Source: Humidesulfovibrio sp. (GTDB taxonomy: Bacteria; Desulfobacterota; Desulfovibrionia; Desulfovibrionales; Desulfovibrionaceae). Taken from it: 64,000 bases of DNA. Shown in pieces: positions 1 to 11,777 of the stretch. The notes beneath the pieces are model-generated. The model was not told where the DNA came from. It was given only the letters and a program-made list of their open reading frames with translations, and ran no database searches. Position numbers and translations under genes: made by a program. The first letter of the stretch is position 1. Every line of letters begins with the position of its first letter. The stretch covers positions 62,001-126,000 of the forward strand of contig NZ_JAVHLD010000006.1 of the NCBI RefSeq assembly GCF_031082295.1, written 5' to 3'.

Positions 1-464
1 CCGCTCCGGGCATCCACAAGGACGCGCTTGCGGAGCTGCTGCGCGGCTGCGGGGCGCAGGACACGGACAAGGCCGTCGCCGACCTCACCAAGGGCTGGGA
101 CGCCGTGCGCGGGCAGCAGGTGCTGGTCACGGACGAGATCCTCCTGCCCGGCGCTGGTCAATACGGCCTGAGGGTGTTAGAGGACACCAAGCCCGAAAGC
201 CCGGGCGAGGCCCAGCCGGAACTCATGGGCGGGCCGGGCCGCCAGGGCAGGCTGACCAGGCCAAGCGGCCCGGAGGCACTCGCCCTGCGCTCCAGCCTGG
301 CCCTGCTCTCGCGGGTGGCCCTAAGCCCCGGCGGAGACCTGGCCCTGGCCTACGTGGCCCACCGCCAGAGCAGCCCCGGCACCAGCCATTTCGTGCTGCT
401 GCGGCGCGTGGACGCGGGCTGGGTGCTTTGCGGCGCGGCCCAGAAGGACATGATCATCTATTAG
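1..464 (+). CDS. Hypothetical protein, 5'-truncated by window edge (frame open from position 3)
   Basis: Frame 3 reads APGIHKDALAELLRGCGAQDTDKAVADLTKGWDAVRGQQVLVTDEILLP... with no stop until TAG at 464; C-terminal part is the 119 aa ORF of the track. Confidence 0.55.
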   Translation, partial: APGIHKDALAELLRGCGAQDTDKAVADLTKGWDAVRGQQVLVTDEILLPGAGQYGLRVLEDTKPESPGEAQPELMGGPGRQGRLTRPSGPEALALRSSLALLSRVALSPGGDLALAYVAHRQSSPGTSHFVLLRRVDAGWVLCGAAQKDMIIY

Positions 465-513
465 CCGAGCGCTAACCGGCGATACCCGCGCGACAACCGT
501 TCGACAGTCGCGG

Positions 514-1434
514 GTGATGTCGACGAAAGCGGGGGGAGGGACAGGCATGGCGGACGCAGTGGGCGGATACGTTATCCGGCGCATGGAGCGCGACGAGCTG
601 GACTACGCCGTGAGCCAGGCGGCGGGCGAGGGCTGGAACCCCGGCCTGAACGACGCCGAGGCCTTCTGGCAGGCCGATCCGCAAGGCTATTTCCTGGGAC
701 TGCTCGACGACCGGCCCGTGGCCACCATCTCCGCCGTGGGCTACGGCAACGAGGGCAGCGGCCCCGGCTACGGTTTCGTCGGCCTCTACATCGTGGCGCG
801 GGAACAGCGCGGACTCGGCCTGGGCTACCGCCTGTGGGACGCGGCGCTCAGCACCCTCACCGCGCCGACCATCGGCCTGGACGCGGTCCTGGCCCAGCAG
901 GACACCTACCGCAAGAGCGGCTTTGAACTGGCCATGCGCAACTGCCGCTACGAGGGCAGCTCAAAAGGCAAGGCCCTGAGCCCCATGTCGGCGGGCCTGT
1001 CGCCCCTGGCGGAGTTTTCCCTGGACGAGGTGCTGGCCTATGACCGGCGCTGCTTCCCTGCCCGGCGCGAGGCCTTCCTGCGGCCCTGGCTGAGCCTGCC
1101 GGGCCACGTGGCCCTGGGACTGCGGCGCGGCGGCGCCCTTGCCGGGTACGGCGTGATCCGGCCCTGCGGGCAGGGCAGCAAGATCGGGCCTCTTTTCGCC
1201 GATGACGACGCGGCCGCCCACGCCCTTTTCCACGGCCTGTGCGCCAGCTCGCCGCTGGCCGCCAAGGGCGCGCCGGTGTACCTGGACGTGCCCATGCCGC
1301 ACGCCGGGGCCGTGCGCCTGGCCGAGTCCCACAACATGCGCCCGGTGTTCGAGACAGCGCGCATGTATCGCGGCCCGGCACCGGACGTGGACCTGGGCCG
1401 CACCTTCGGCATCACCAGCTTCGAGCTGGGCTAG
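514..1434 (+). CDS. GNAT family N-acetyltransferase with C-terminal second domain (YitH-like); start may be 547
   Basis: GFVGLYIVAREQRGLGLGYRLWDAAL acetyl-CoA binding-like motif; 306 aa; conserved-looking C-terminal half. Confidence 0.85.
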   Translation: MMSTKAGGGTGMADAVGGYVIRRMERDELDYAVSQAAGEGWNPGLNDAEAFWQADPQGYFLGLLDDRPVATISAVGYGNEGSGPGYGFVGLYIVAREQRGLGLGYRLWDAALSTLTAPTIGLDAVLAQQDTYRKSGFELAMRNCRYEGSSKGKALSPMSAGLSPLAEFSLDEVLAYDRRCFPARREAFLRPWLSLPGHVALGLRRGGALAGYGVIRPCGQGSKIGPLFADDDAAAHALFHGLCASSPLAAKGAPVYLDVPMPHAGAVRLAESHNMRPVFETARMYRGPAPDVDLGRTFGITSFELG

Positions 1435-1519
1435 CGCCCACGCGCAAAGGCCGCCTGACGAAGAAGACCGGAGCCCCCTTTCGGAAGCCCCGGCCCGTGG
1501 TGGTCGTTCTGTGTGACGG

Positions 1520-2035
1520 CTAGTCGCGGTCGCCGTGGCCGTACTTCTTGGCCTGGCCCGGAGGCATGCCGTTCTTCCAGCCCTTGTGCTTGCCCTTGTT
1601 CTTGTGCCACTTTTCGAAGCGCTCGTCGTCGTCGTGGTCATGCCCGCGGCGGTAGTCGCGCTCGCCATAGTGGCCGGTGGCCACGCCGACCACGAAGGGG
1701 TTTACGTGCAGCTCATGGGCGATGCGGCCCCAGCTGATGCCCCGGGCGCGCATGCCCTCAACGACCTTGCGCGAGACGTTGGCGGCCTCGCTCATGGCGC
1801 GGACGCGCTCGCGCTCAAGCTCCGCTTCCTTGCGCAGCAGCCGCTCTTTCGCGCTGTCGATCTCATTCGGCCTGTCCTTCATGATGCGCTGGATCTGCTC
1901 CACGTCGTCGAGCACGCGCTCGATGCGGTCCAGGGCCACGTCGGTGCTGGTGCTGGCCTGGGCCGGGGCGGCCAGAAGCAGTCCGGTCAGGCCCACGGCG
2001 ACCATCAGGGTGACGAAAATCTGTGCACGTTTCAT
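1520..2035 (-). CDS. Small predicted periplasmic protein with His/Lys/Asp-rich C-terminal tail
   Basis: Signal peptide MKRAQIFVTLMVAVGLTGLLLAAPAQA; coiled-coil-like middle; tail GHYGERDYRRGHDHDDDERFEKWHKNKGKHKGWKNG. Confidence 0.7.
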   Translation of the reverse strand: MKRAQIFVTLMVAVGLTGLLLAAPAQASTSTDVALDRIERVLDDVEQIQRIMKDRPNEIDSAKERLLRKEAELERERVRAMSEAANVSRKVVEGMRARGISWGRIAHELHVNPFVVGVATGHYGERDYRRGHDHDDDERFEKWHKNKGKHKGWKNGMPPGQAKKYGHGDRD

Positions 2036-2207
2036 CCAGTTGCTCCATTTTTTGCCTGTTTTGGCGCCAGCTCGCGCAAATAATTGCGCAGTAGCCGTGG
2101 CGGGCGCCCTGTGCGGAACCTAAAAGCAACAACAGTGCCAAGCCGTCCGAGTTGGGGGGAGCCCCCGGTCATCCCTGCCGCACCCGGCGCAGACGCCTTT
2201 CCTTTTC

Positions 2208-3539
2208 TCAGAACCCGTGGCGCTGGTATTCCTTGTCGCGGCGGTTGATGAACTGGGCGAAGCGGTAGCCCTCCTTGACCTGGGCCTCCTCGTAGATGCT
2301 GTAGCCCAGGCTGCGGCAGGCGTCGCAGGCGCCGATGGGCACCTCGATGCCCAGGCAGGCCGGGTTCTTGGTGGTGCGGCTGACGATCTTCAACAAGCCG
2401 CGGCAGGAGCCGCACAGGAACAGCTCCTCGGTTTGGGCCTCGGTGATGTCGTCGGTGTCGTAGTAGATGTTCTTGTGGCGCACGAACCACTCGCCGGTCT
2501 CCTGGCGGGTGACGAAGCCGTCCTTGTGCTCGGTGGGCGGGTGGAAGTAGACATTTGGGATGGTGTCGCACAGCCGGTCGATGTAGTCGGCCAGGTCCGG
2601 GCGCTGGCGGTGCTTCACGGCATCAAAGGCGGGCTCGCGCACGCCGGTGTAGTCCAGCCCGGCCAGCGACAGGGCGATGCCCAGGTTCACGTAGGGCAGC
2701 GCGCCCTGGATAGCGTAGCCGCCTTCCAGCACGGCGATGTCCGGCTTCAGGAGCTCGGTCATGCGGGCGTAGCCCTGGGCCGTCAGGTTCATGTTGGTTA
2801 TGGGGTCGGTGAAGTGGTTGTCCTGCCCGGCGGAGTTGACCACGATCTCGGGCGCGAAGTCCTTGAGGATGGGCAGCACGATGCGCTCCATGACCGCGAG
2901 GTAGCCCTCGTCGCCGGTGCCGGGGGGCAGGGGAATGTTCACCGTGCGGCCCAGCGCGCCCGGCCCGCCGCACTCCGTGGGAAAGCCGGAGCCGGGGTAC
3001 AGCGTGCGGCCGTCCTGGTGCAGCGAGATGAACAAAACGTCCGGGTCGTGCCAGTAGATGTCCTGCGTGCCGTCGCCGTGGTGGCAGTCGGTGTCGACCA
3101 CGGCGATCCTCTTCACGCCGTATTTCTCGCGCAGGTGCTCGATCATCACCGCCTCGGTGTTGATGTTGCAGAACCCGCGCGAGCCCTGCACCACCTTCAT
3201 GGCGTGGTGTCCGGGCGGGCGCACCAGGGCAAACGCGCGCTTGTGCCGGCCGGTCATCACAAGGTCCGCGGCGGTGATGGTGCCCCCCGCGGCCACCAGG
3301 TGCGAGCGCGTGGCCACGGATTCCACCTCTGGGAAGCAGAAATGCGCGCGCTCCACGTCCTCGCGCCCGGCCACGCCGGGCTTGTGCTCGTCCACGCCCT
3401 CGATGTCGAACAGGCCTTCTTCCTTGAGCTGGTCCTGGGTGTAGAGCAGGCGCTCCTCGCGCTCCGGGTGGGTGGGGGAGATGCTCCAGTCGAACGCGGG
3501 AAAAAGGATGATCCCCAGGCTGTGCTTGGCTCCGTGCAT
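2208..3539 (-). CDS. Histone deacetylase / acetylpolyamine amidohydrolase superfamily protein with C-terminal Cys-rich extension
   Basis: RPPGHHAMK, DTDCHHGDGTQDIYW, SLHQDGRTLYPGSG motifs of the class I/II HDAC fold; C-terminal CGSC...CDAC. Confidence 0.93.
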   Translation of the reverse strand: MHGAKHSLGIILFPAFDWSISPTHPEREERLLYTQDQLKEEGLFDIEGVDEHKPGVAGREDVERAHFCFPEVESVATRSHLVAAGGTITAADLVMTGRHKRAFALVRPPGHHAMKVVQGSRGFCNINTEAVMIEHLREKYGVKRIAVVDTDCHHGDGTQDIYWHDPDVLFISLHQDGRTLYPGSGFPTECGGPGALGRTVNIPLPPGTGDEGYLAVMERIVLPILKDFAPEIVVNSAGQDNHFTDPITNMNLTAQGYARMTELLKPDIAVLEGGYAIQGALPYVNLGIALSLAGLDYTGVREPAFDAVKHRQRPDLADYIDRLCDTIPNVYFHPPTEHKDGFVTRQETGEWFVRHKNIYYDTDDITEAQTEELFLCGSCRGLLKIVSRTTKNPACLGIEVPIGACDACRSLGYSIYEEAQVKEGYRFAQFINRRDKEYQRHGF

Positions 3540-3542
3540 GGC

Positions 3543-5336
3543 TTATCCCCTCTCCCCGGCTTTGTCCGCCAGTTGGCCGGTGGCCAGTTTGAGCGAATGC
3601 CCCGCGACCCGGCCGCCGGGAGGCACCGCTGGCTGGCCGTTCAGGGTGAAGGCCACGCCGGGCTTGATCTGGCATTTGACGCGGATGTTCTTGCCCGTGG
3701 TGCGGCCCTCGTCCACCATGTTGAAGCTGGAGGCGTGGGTCACCTGGGCGTTGTCGCGGTCGGCGAAGACGCCCATCTCCGAGAGGTGCGCCAGCATGTG
3801 GTTCATGGCGTCGCGCTCGGCGTCCTTGAGGCTGTAGGTGCGCGGCACGTTCTCGCGGTGGCGCAGCGCCGGGATGAACATGACGCCCTTCTCGGTGTCG
3901 GCGAAGAGTTCCAGGCTGGCGGTGTTGCGCGTCAGCGCCGCGCCGATGGCGTTGGCCACGCCGAAGTGTTCCGGCACCACGGTGAACAGCTCGAAGCGCT
4001 GGCGCACGGCCTCCTTCATGGCGGCCGCCGGACCGCCCATGAGGTACACCCGGCCCGGGGCCACGCGGCGACCTTCCAGCAGCTCGTGGATGGTGTACAC
4101 GGGCTTGTCGTTGATCTCGGCAAGGAGCTCCTGGGTGGAGGCGTAGATGGCTTCCGCCGCCGCCGCCACGGCCTGTCCGGCCAGCATGTCGGGCTTGATG
4201 GAGTGCCGCGCCGCGAACTCGGCCAGGCCCGCGCGGGAGGCCTCGACGTTGCCGTGGGCGCAGGCCCCGGTGACGTTCAGCGCGTCGATGAGCGTGGGCC
4301 GCGCGCCTGCCGGCAGGGCCGCGCCAGCGGGCACGGAGTCGGCCAGGGACGGCCCCAGGCGGTTGGGGCCAACGCGCACGGCCTCGCCCAGCACGTTGAT
4401 GGCCGAGTCGCCGCCGATGCCGATGGAGCGGACCTTGAGGGCGCGCACCAGGGTGGGGTGGGAGCCGATGTTGATGCCGTCGTTCTCCACCAGGGGCTGG
4501 CCGTCCACGAACACGGCGATGTCCGTGGTGGTGCCGCCGATGTCCAGGATCACGGAGTCGCGCGTGATGTCGCACAGGGCGATGATGCCCATGACGCTGG
4601 CCGCCGGGCCGGAGAAGATGCTCTGCACGGGCATGCGCCGCGCCTGGGAGAGCGGAAAGGTGCCGCCGTCGGCCTTCAGGGTGTTCACGCGCACGTGGCC
4701 CAGGCCCAGCTCGGCCAGGCTTTTCTCCACGGCGTCGGCAAAGGCGTTGAACACCCGCCAGACCGCGCAGTTGAAATAGGCCGTGGCCAGCCGCCTGGGA
4801 AAGTTGAGCCGCCCGCCCAGCTCGTGGCCCAGGGTCACGTAGTCCGGGCCCTGCCCGCCAGAGGGGCCGAGGGACTGTCGCAGGGTGTTCTCGTGCAGGG
4901 GGTTTCTCGTGCTGAACTTGCCCACGCAGCCGAACACGCGCACGCCCGAAGCGCGGCAGGCGTCGATGGCGGCGCGGGCCTTGGCCTCGTCCAGGCGGTC
5001 GGTTTCGGTGCCGCGATGGTCGATGGCCCCGGGCAGCACGTGGTAGTCGCGGCAGAGCATGAACTCGTGCGCGCTGATGCCCGGGCCGGGGATGACCAGC
5101 ATGCCCACGTCCTCGGTGGTGCCCTGGACGATGGCGTTGGTGGAGAGCGTGGTGGACAGGTTCAGCTGGAGCACGCCGTCCGGCTTCACGGTCCGCAGGA
5201 TCTCCCGCAGCGCCTGGTTCACCGAGGCCAGCAGGTCCGACTGGTCCGTCTTGACCTTCACCTGGGCCTTGATTCCCGTCTCGTCCAGCGCCACGGCGTC
5301 CGTGTGCGTCCCGCCAACATCAATGCCGAGATACAT
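3543..5336 (-). CDS. Hydantoinase/oxoprolinase family protein (HyuA-like, ASKHA ATPase)
   Basis: MYLGIDVGGTHTDAVALDE, STTLSTNAIVQGTTEDVGMLV, DSVILDIGGTTTDIAVFVDG, IGIGGDSAI. Confidence 0.93.
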   Translation of the reverse strand: MYLGIDVGGTHTDAVALDETGIKAQVKVKTDQSDLLASVNQALREILRTVKPDGVLQLNLSTTLSTNAIVQGTTEDVGMLVIPGPGISAHEFMLCRDYHVLPGAIDHRGTETDRLDEAKARAAIDACRASGVRVFGCVGKFSTRNPLHENTLRQSLGPSGGQGPDYVTLGHELGGRLNFPRRLATAYFNCAVWRVFNAFADAVEKSLAELGLGHVRVNTLKADGGTFPLSQARRMPVQSIFSGPAASVMGIIALCDITRDSVILDIGGTTTDIAVFVDGQPLVENDGINIGSHPTLVRALKVRSIGIGGDSAINVLGEAVRVGPNRLGPSLADSVPAGAALPAGARPTLIDALNVTGACAHGNVEASRAGLAEFAARHSIKPDMLAGQAVAAAAEAIYASTQELLAEINDKPVYTIHELLEGRRVAPGRVYLMGGPAAAMKEAVRQRFELFTVVPEHFGVANAIGAALTRNTASLELFADTEKGVMFIPALRHRENVPRTYSLKDAERDAMNHMLAHLSEMGVFADRDNAQVTHASSFNMVDEGRTTGKNIRVKCQIKPGVAFTLNGQPAVPPGGRVAGHSLKLATGQLADKAGERG

Positions 5337-5367
5337 GGGCAGCGCCCCCCCCTTGATTGTCGTCCCC

Positions 5368-5385
5368 GGTCGACGGCTGTCGACC
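5368..5385. promoter_or_regulatory. Perfect 7-bp inverted repeat GGTCGAC-ggct-GTCGACC upstream of the hydantoinase/HDAC pair
   Basis: Read directly; lies 32 bp upstream of the minus-strand start codon at 5336. Confidence 0.4.
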
Positions 5386-5400
5386 TCAGTGGCCCCCCAC

Positions 5401-5418
5401 CGGACCTTCTGCGGTCCG
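5401..5418. promoter_or_regulatory. Perfect 6-bp inverted repeat CGGACC-ttctgc-GGTCCG
   Basis: Read directly in the intergenic region between 5561 and 5336. Confidence 0.3.
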
Positions 5419-5560
5419 AATCAAGACTGGTAGCACCGCCTGGCGGCGGGCGTAAAGGGTCGGGGCGGCGGCACTTCGGCGGGCGGTTGCCAGGGCTCGG
5501 TGGATGGTAGGAGGGTGGCCCGGTGCGCGGTCCGGCTTGGAGTCCGGCGCGGGCGTGCGG

Positions 5561-6805
5561 CTATGGCGTCAGGAACTCCAGGCAGAGGATGAGCTGGATG
5601 TTTTCGCGGTTGTAGAACCGCGCGGAGATGGTGCAGGCGGGCACGCGCGCGTGGACGGAGATGAACGGCTGGGACACGAACTTGTCGAAGCCGCTTTTCA
5701 GGTGCACCATGTCCTCGCGGATGCCCATGTCCTCGCCCTTGCCGCGCTCCGGTCCGAGCAGCGGGCACTCGGCCACGAGGCTTTTCTTGAAGGCGCGCGG
5801 GGTGATCTGCACGCCGTTTTCGTCCAGCACGTAAACGCAGAGCAGGCTCTCCTCGCTGTTGGCGAAGCGCTCGGCCACGGCGGGCAGGTCGTGGATGATG
5901 GTTTCGCCCATCTTGCTCCCCACCTTGCGCAGAACCTTGTGGAAGTCCTCGAACCGCTTGCGCTTTTGCACCACCTCGGCCTGGGCGCGCTCGCGGTACC
6001 TGCGGTTGATGTCCTCGACCTTGATGAGGAAGGCGCGGATGGGGTCCTTTTCCTGGCAGTCCTTGTCCTTGGTGTAGCAGTAGCCCTGCTGGATGTTCAC
6101 GCCCCATTCCAGCAGGCGCGCGGCCTCCTCCTCGCTCTCCACGTTCTTGGCCACCACCACGCTGCCCAGGCGGTCCGCCAGGCTGCACAGGCCGGAAACC
6201 ATGTCGCGCTTGAACTCCTTGCCCTCCACGTCGGTGTACGAGGCGCGGTCGATTTTGATGTAGTCCGGCTTGAGGGTGTAGAGCTCCTCCGTGGGCGCCG
6301 AGAGGCCGTCCATGGCGTCGATGGAGAGCTTGAAGCCGCGCTCGCGGTAGAAGTGCACGAAGCGGTAGATTTCCTGGCTGTTCAGGCCGGGGCGCTCCAT
6401 CTCGATGATGACGCGGTTGCCGGCCAGGCCCATGGCCTCGCAGATGGCGGCGAGGTGGCCGGGTTTTTCGGCCGCGGCCACGCCCACGGCGTCGACGTTC
6501 AGGAAGATCTTCATGTGCTGGTGGCGCTCGGCGATGGGTCGGAAGGCCTCCAGGGCCTTGCGGCGGCACAGGCGGCACAGGCGCAGGCGCACGGCCGCGT
6601 CCCAGGGCTGGGCGAAGAGGTCGTGGGCGTCCAGGCGCGCGCCCTCGCCGCCGATGCTGCGCGAGAAGGCCTCGAAACCGAGGATGGCCTTGCCGCGCAC
6701 GCTGACAACGGGCTGAAAGAAGACGGCTATCTTTTCGTCGGCCAGCAGCTTTTCGATGTTGGCGCCGGCCGGGCCGGACAGGGGGGCCGAAGAATGATTT
6801 GGCAT
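5561..6805 (-). CDS. Degenerate EAL domain protein (probable c-di-GMP binding or signalling protein)
   Basis: FFQPVVSVRGKAILGFEAFSRS, FLNVDAV, LSIDAMDGLS, DYIKIDRAS, VVAKNVESEEEA, QQGY: EAL fold with several catalytic positions altered. Confidence 0.9.
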   Translation of the reverse strand: MPNHSSAPLSGPAGANIEKLLADEKIAVFFQPVVSVRGKAILGFEAFSRSIGGEGARLDAHDLFAQPWDAAVRLRLCRLCRRKALEAFRPIAERHQHMKIFLNVDAVGVAAAEKPGHLAAICEAMGLAGNRVIIEMERPGLNSQEIYRFVHFYRERGFKLSIDAMDGLSAPTEELYTLKPDYIKIDRASYTDVEGKEFKRDMVSGLCSLADRLGSVVVAKNVESEEEAARLLEWGVNIQQGYCYTKDKDCQEKDPIRAFLIKVEDINRRYRERAQAEVVQKRKRFEDFHKVLRKVGSKMGETIIHDLPAVAERFANSEESLLCVYVLDENGVQITPRAFKKSLVAECPLLGPERGKGEDMGIREDMVHLKSGFDKFVSQPFISVHARVPACTISARFYNRENIQLILCLEFLTP

Positions 6806-7004
6806 GAGAGAAGTTCCTCCGCGGGGAGTGAGTGAATCCCCGCGGAAATACGTATATCGAAAGACCTCGCGCCCGACAACGGGAAACTGGATGCGTGGGT
6901 GCCAATGGAGCGAAAGGTGCTGTACAATGCGTTAATCATGATATAGCAGGATGAAGTGAGCGTTCTCCCTGAGACGAATATGCTGGCATTCCAGGAGCGC
7001 GGTA

Positions 7005-9170
7005 GTGAGCAAGGCTGAGAGTGTAGTGGAGACGGTCGACGTTCTGGCCGTGGACGACGAGCAGGTGAACCTCCTGCTCCTGTCGGGACTGCTGCGGCGC
7101 CAGGGCGTCAACGTGGTCACCGCCCGCAGCGGCTTCGACGCCCTGAAGCTCACGCAGAAGCACGACTTCGCGCTCATCCTCATGGACGTGATGATGCCCG
7201 GCATGGACGGCTTCACCACCGCCGAGCGCATTCGCGCGGACGAAACCACGCGCCACATCCCCATCATCTTCGTCACCGCCATCAGCAAAGAGCAGCGCCA
7301 CGTCTTCAAAGGGTACGAAACCGGCGCCGTCGACTACCTCATCAAGCCTTTCGAGCACGACATCCTGAAAAGCAAGGTCCAGGTCTTCGTGGAGATGCAC
7401 CGCCAGCGCATGGCGCTGAAGCAGGCCGGGGCGGCGCTGGAGCGCACCGTGGCCGAGCTGCGGGCCTCGGCCATCGCGCTGGGCGACAGCCGCGCCCGGT
7501 TTCAGAGCCTGTTCACCTCCATGTTCAACGGCTTCATGCTGCTTGCCTGCGAGGGCTGCGAGCCCCAGCGCCTGGCGACCTGGCGCCTGTCGGAGCTCAA
7601 CGCGGCCATGGAGCAGATTTTCGAGCTCCCGCGCGAGACCCTGCTGGACAAGACACTGGGCGAGGCGCTGCCCAACCTGGAAGGCTACTGGAACGATTTT
7701 CTGCTGCAGGTGGCGCGCTCCGGGCAGCCCGCCCAGTTCGAAGGCTATATGGGCCAGCTCAAGAGCTGGCTGCGCGTCTCGGCCTATGTGCCCGGGCCGG
7801 ACCTGCTGGCTCTGGTGGCTGAGGACATCACCGCCCGGCGCCAGGCCGAGGAGACCCTCCACGAGCGCACGTTCCAGGACCCGCTCACGGGGCTGGCCAA
7901 CCGCGCCCTGTTCCTGAACCGCCTGGACCAGGCCATGGAGCGTTCGCGGCGCAGGCTCAACTACCAGTACGCCGTGCTTTTCCTCGACCTGGACAGCTTC
8001 AAGCCCATCAACAGCAGCCTGGGCTACGCCGCGGGCGACCAGGTGCTGCGCACCGTGGCCGAGCGCATCCAGTCCATCGCGCGGGGGCTGGACACGGTGG
8101 CGCGCTGCGGCCCGGACGAGTTCGGCGTGATCCTGGAGGAGTTGAAGACTTCGGGCGAGGCCCTGCGCGTGGCCCGGCGCATCGGCCAGGAGCTGAGCAG
8201 GACCCTGGAGATGGACGGGCACCAGCTGCACTTCACGGCCAGCATGGGCGTGGTGCTCGGCCCTTCGGAGTACGCCCAGCCCGAAGAACTGTTGCAGGAC
8301 GCCGCCCTGGCCATGGAGCACGCCCGGGCGCTGGGCGGCGGCAAGATCAAGGTCTTCAAGTGGGCCATGCGCAAGCGCGCCCAGTATACCCTCACCGTGC
8401 ACCAGAGCCTGCACAACGCCTTGGAGCGCGAGGAATTCCGCCTGCACTACCAGCCCATCTTCAACCTCGCCAGCAACACCCTGGCCGGGTTCGAGGCGCT
8501 CATCCGCTGGCAGGTGGGAGACCGCCTGGTGCCGCCCAATGACTTCATCCCCCACGCCGAGCAGACCGGGCTCATCGTGCCCATCGGCGCCTGGGCTCTC
8601 GTCGAGGCCTGCCGCGAGGCCGCCCGGTGGGAGCAGAACTACAGCCTGCCCAAGAATTTCAGCATCGCCGTGAACCTCTCGGCCCGGCAGTTCGCCCAGC
8701 CGGACCTCCTGCGCTACCTTGCGCGCGCGCTGGACGAGACGGGCCTCGATCCAGGCCGACTCAAAGTCGAGATTACCGAGACCCTGGTGATGCAGAACCC
8801 CGAGAGCATGGTGCACAAGCTGCGCGGCCTGCGCGAGATGGGCACCAAGGTCAGCATCGACGACTTCGGCACCGGCTACTCGTCCCTGGCCTACCTGCAA
8901 CGTTTCCCCATCAACACGCTCAAGATCGACCGCAGCTTCGTTTCGGACATGGACGCCTTCGAGAACCTCGTCATCGTGCGCACCATCGTCAGCCTGGCCC
9001 ACAACCTGGGCCTGGACGTGGTGGCGGAGGGCATCGAGACCCAGCGCCAGCGCGATTTCCTGGCGGACCTCTCGTGCGAGTTCGGGCAGGGGTATTTGTT
9101 CTCAAAGCCTCTGCCCCAGGACCGCGCGCTGGAAATGCTCAGCGCCTGCTGCCCCAGGCAGGGCGGTTAA
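7005..9170 (+). CDS. Response regulator: REC-PAS-GGDEF(degenerate)-EAL protein (GTG start)
   Basis: REC: VLAVDDEQ...LILMDVMMPGMDG...FVTAIS...DYLIKPF; GGDEF region RCGPDEFGVIL; EAL: GFEALIRW, VEITETLV, SIDDFGTGYSSL, LKIDRSFV, VAEGIETQ, GQGYLFSKPL. Confidence 0.95.
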   Translation: MSKAESVVETVDVLAVDDEQVNLLLLSGLLRRQGVNVVTARSGFDALKLTQKHDFALILMDVMMPGMDGFTTAERIRADETTRHIPIIFVTAISKEQRHVFKGYETGAVDYLIKPFEHDILKSKVQVFVEMHRQRMALKQAGAALERTVAELRASAIALGDSRARFQSLFTSMFNGFMLLACEGCEPQRLATWRLSELNAAMEQIFELPRETLLDKTLGEALPNLEGYWNDFLLQVARSGQPAQFEGYMGQLKSWLRVSAYVPGPDLLALVAEDITARRQAEETLHERTFQDPLTGLANRALFLNRLDQAMERSRRRLNYQYAVLFLDLDSFKPINSSLGYAAGDQVLRTVAERIQSIARGLDTVARCGPDEFGVILEELKTSGEALRVARRIGQELSRTLEMDGHQLHFTASMGVVLGPSEYAQPEELLQDAALAMEHARALGGGKIKVFKWAMRKRAQYTLTVHQSLHNALEREEFRLHYQPIFNLASNTLAGFEALIRWQVGDRLVPPNDFIPHAEQTGLIVPIGAWALVEACREAARWEQNYSLPKNFSIAVNLSARQFAQPDLLRYLARALDETGLDPGRLKVEITETLVMQNPESMVHKLRGLREMGTKVSIDDFGTGYSSLAYLQRFPINTLKIDRSFVSDMDAFENLVIVRTIVSLAHNLGLDVVAEGIETQRQRDFLADLSCEFGQGYLFSKPLPQDRALEMLSACCPRQGG

Positions 9171-9320
9171 GGAGGAGGGGCTAGTGAGGCCGACACCCCA
9201 TGCCGATCGTTCCTGCCACACGGGAAGAGGCTGCGCGGAGGGTGTCGTGAGCGCTCACATGCCGCGCCTGGCGTCACGTTCCTGCCCGGGAAACGCCCAC
9301 AGACGGAAAGGGGTGTCCTC

Positions 9321-11666
<2,346 letters not shown>

Positions 11667-11777
11667 CCCCCGCGACGCAACCCGCCCTTGTGAGCGCGGA
11701 CCGGATGGGGTAGGACGAGCCAAAGTCTCTGCGCCGCCGCGACAAGACCGGAAAGCGGAATCGCGGCCTGGGGGTCC

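Noticed and set aside
2217-5510. 1097 aa plus-strand ORF antisense to the HDAC and hydantoinase genes
   Set aside because: Spans two well-supported minus-strand genes; composition (A/V/G/H/Q/L-rich, no recognisable motif) is typical of a high-GC shadow ORF.
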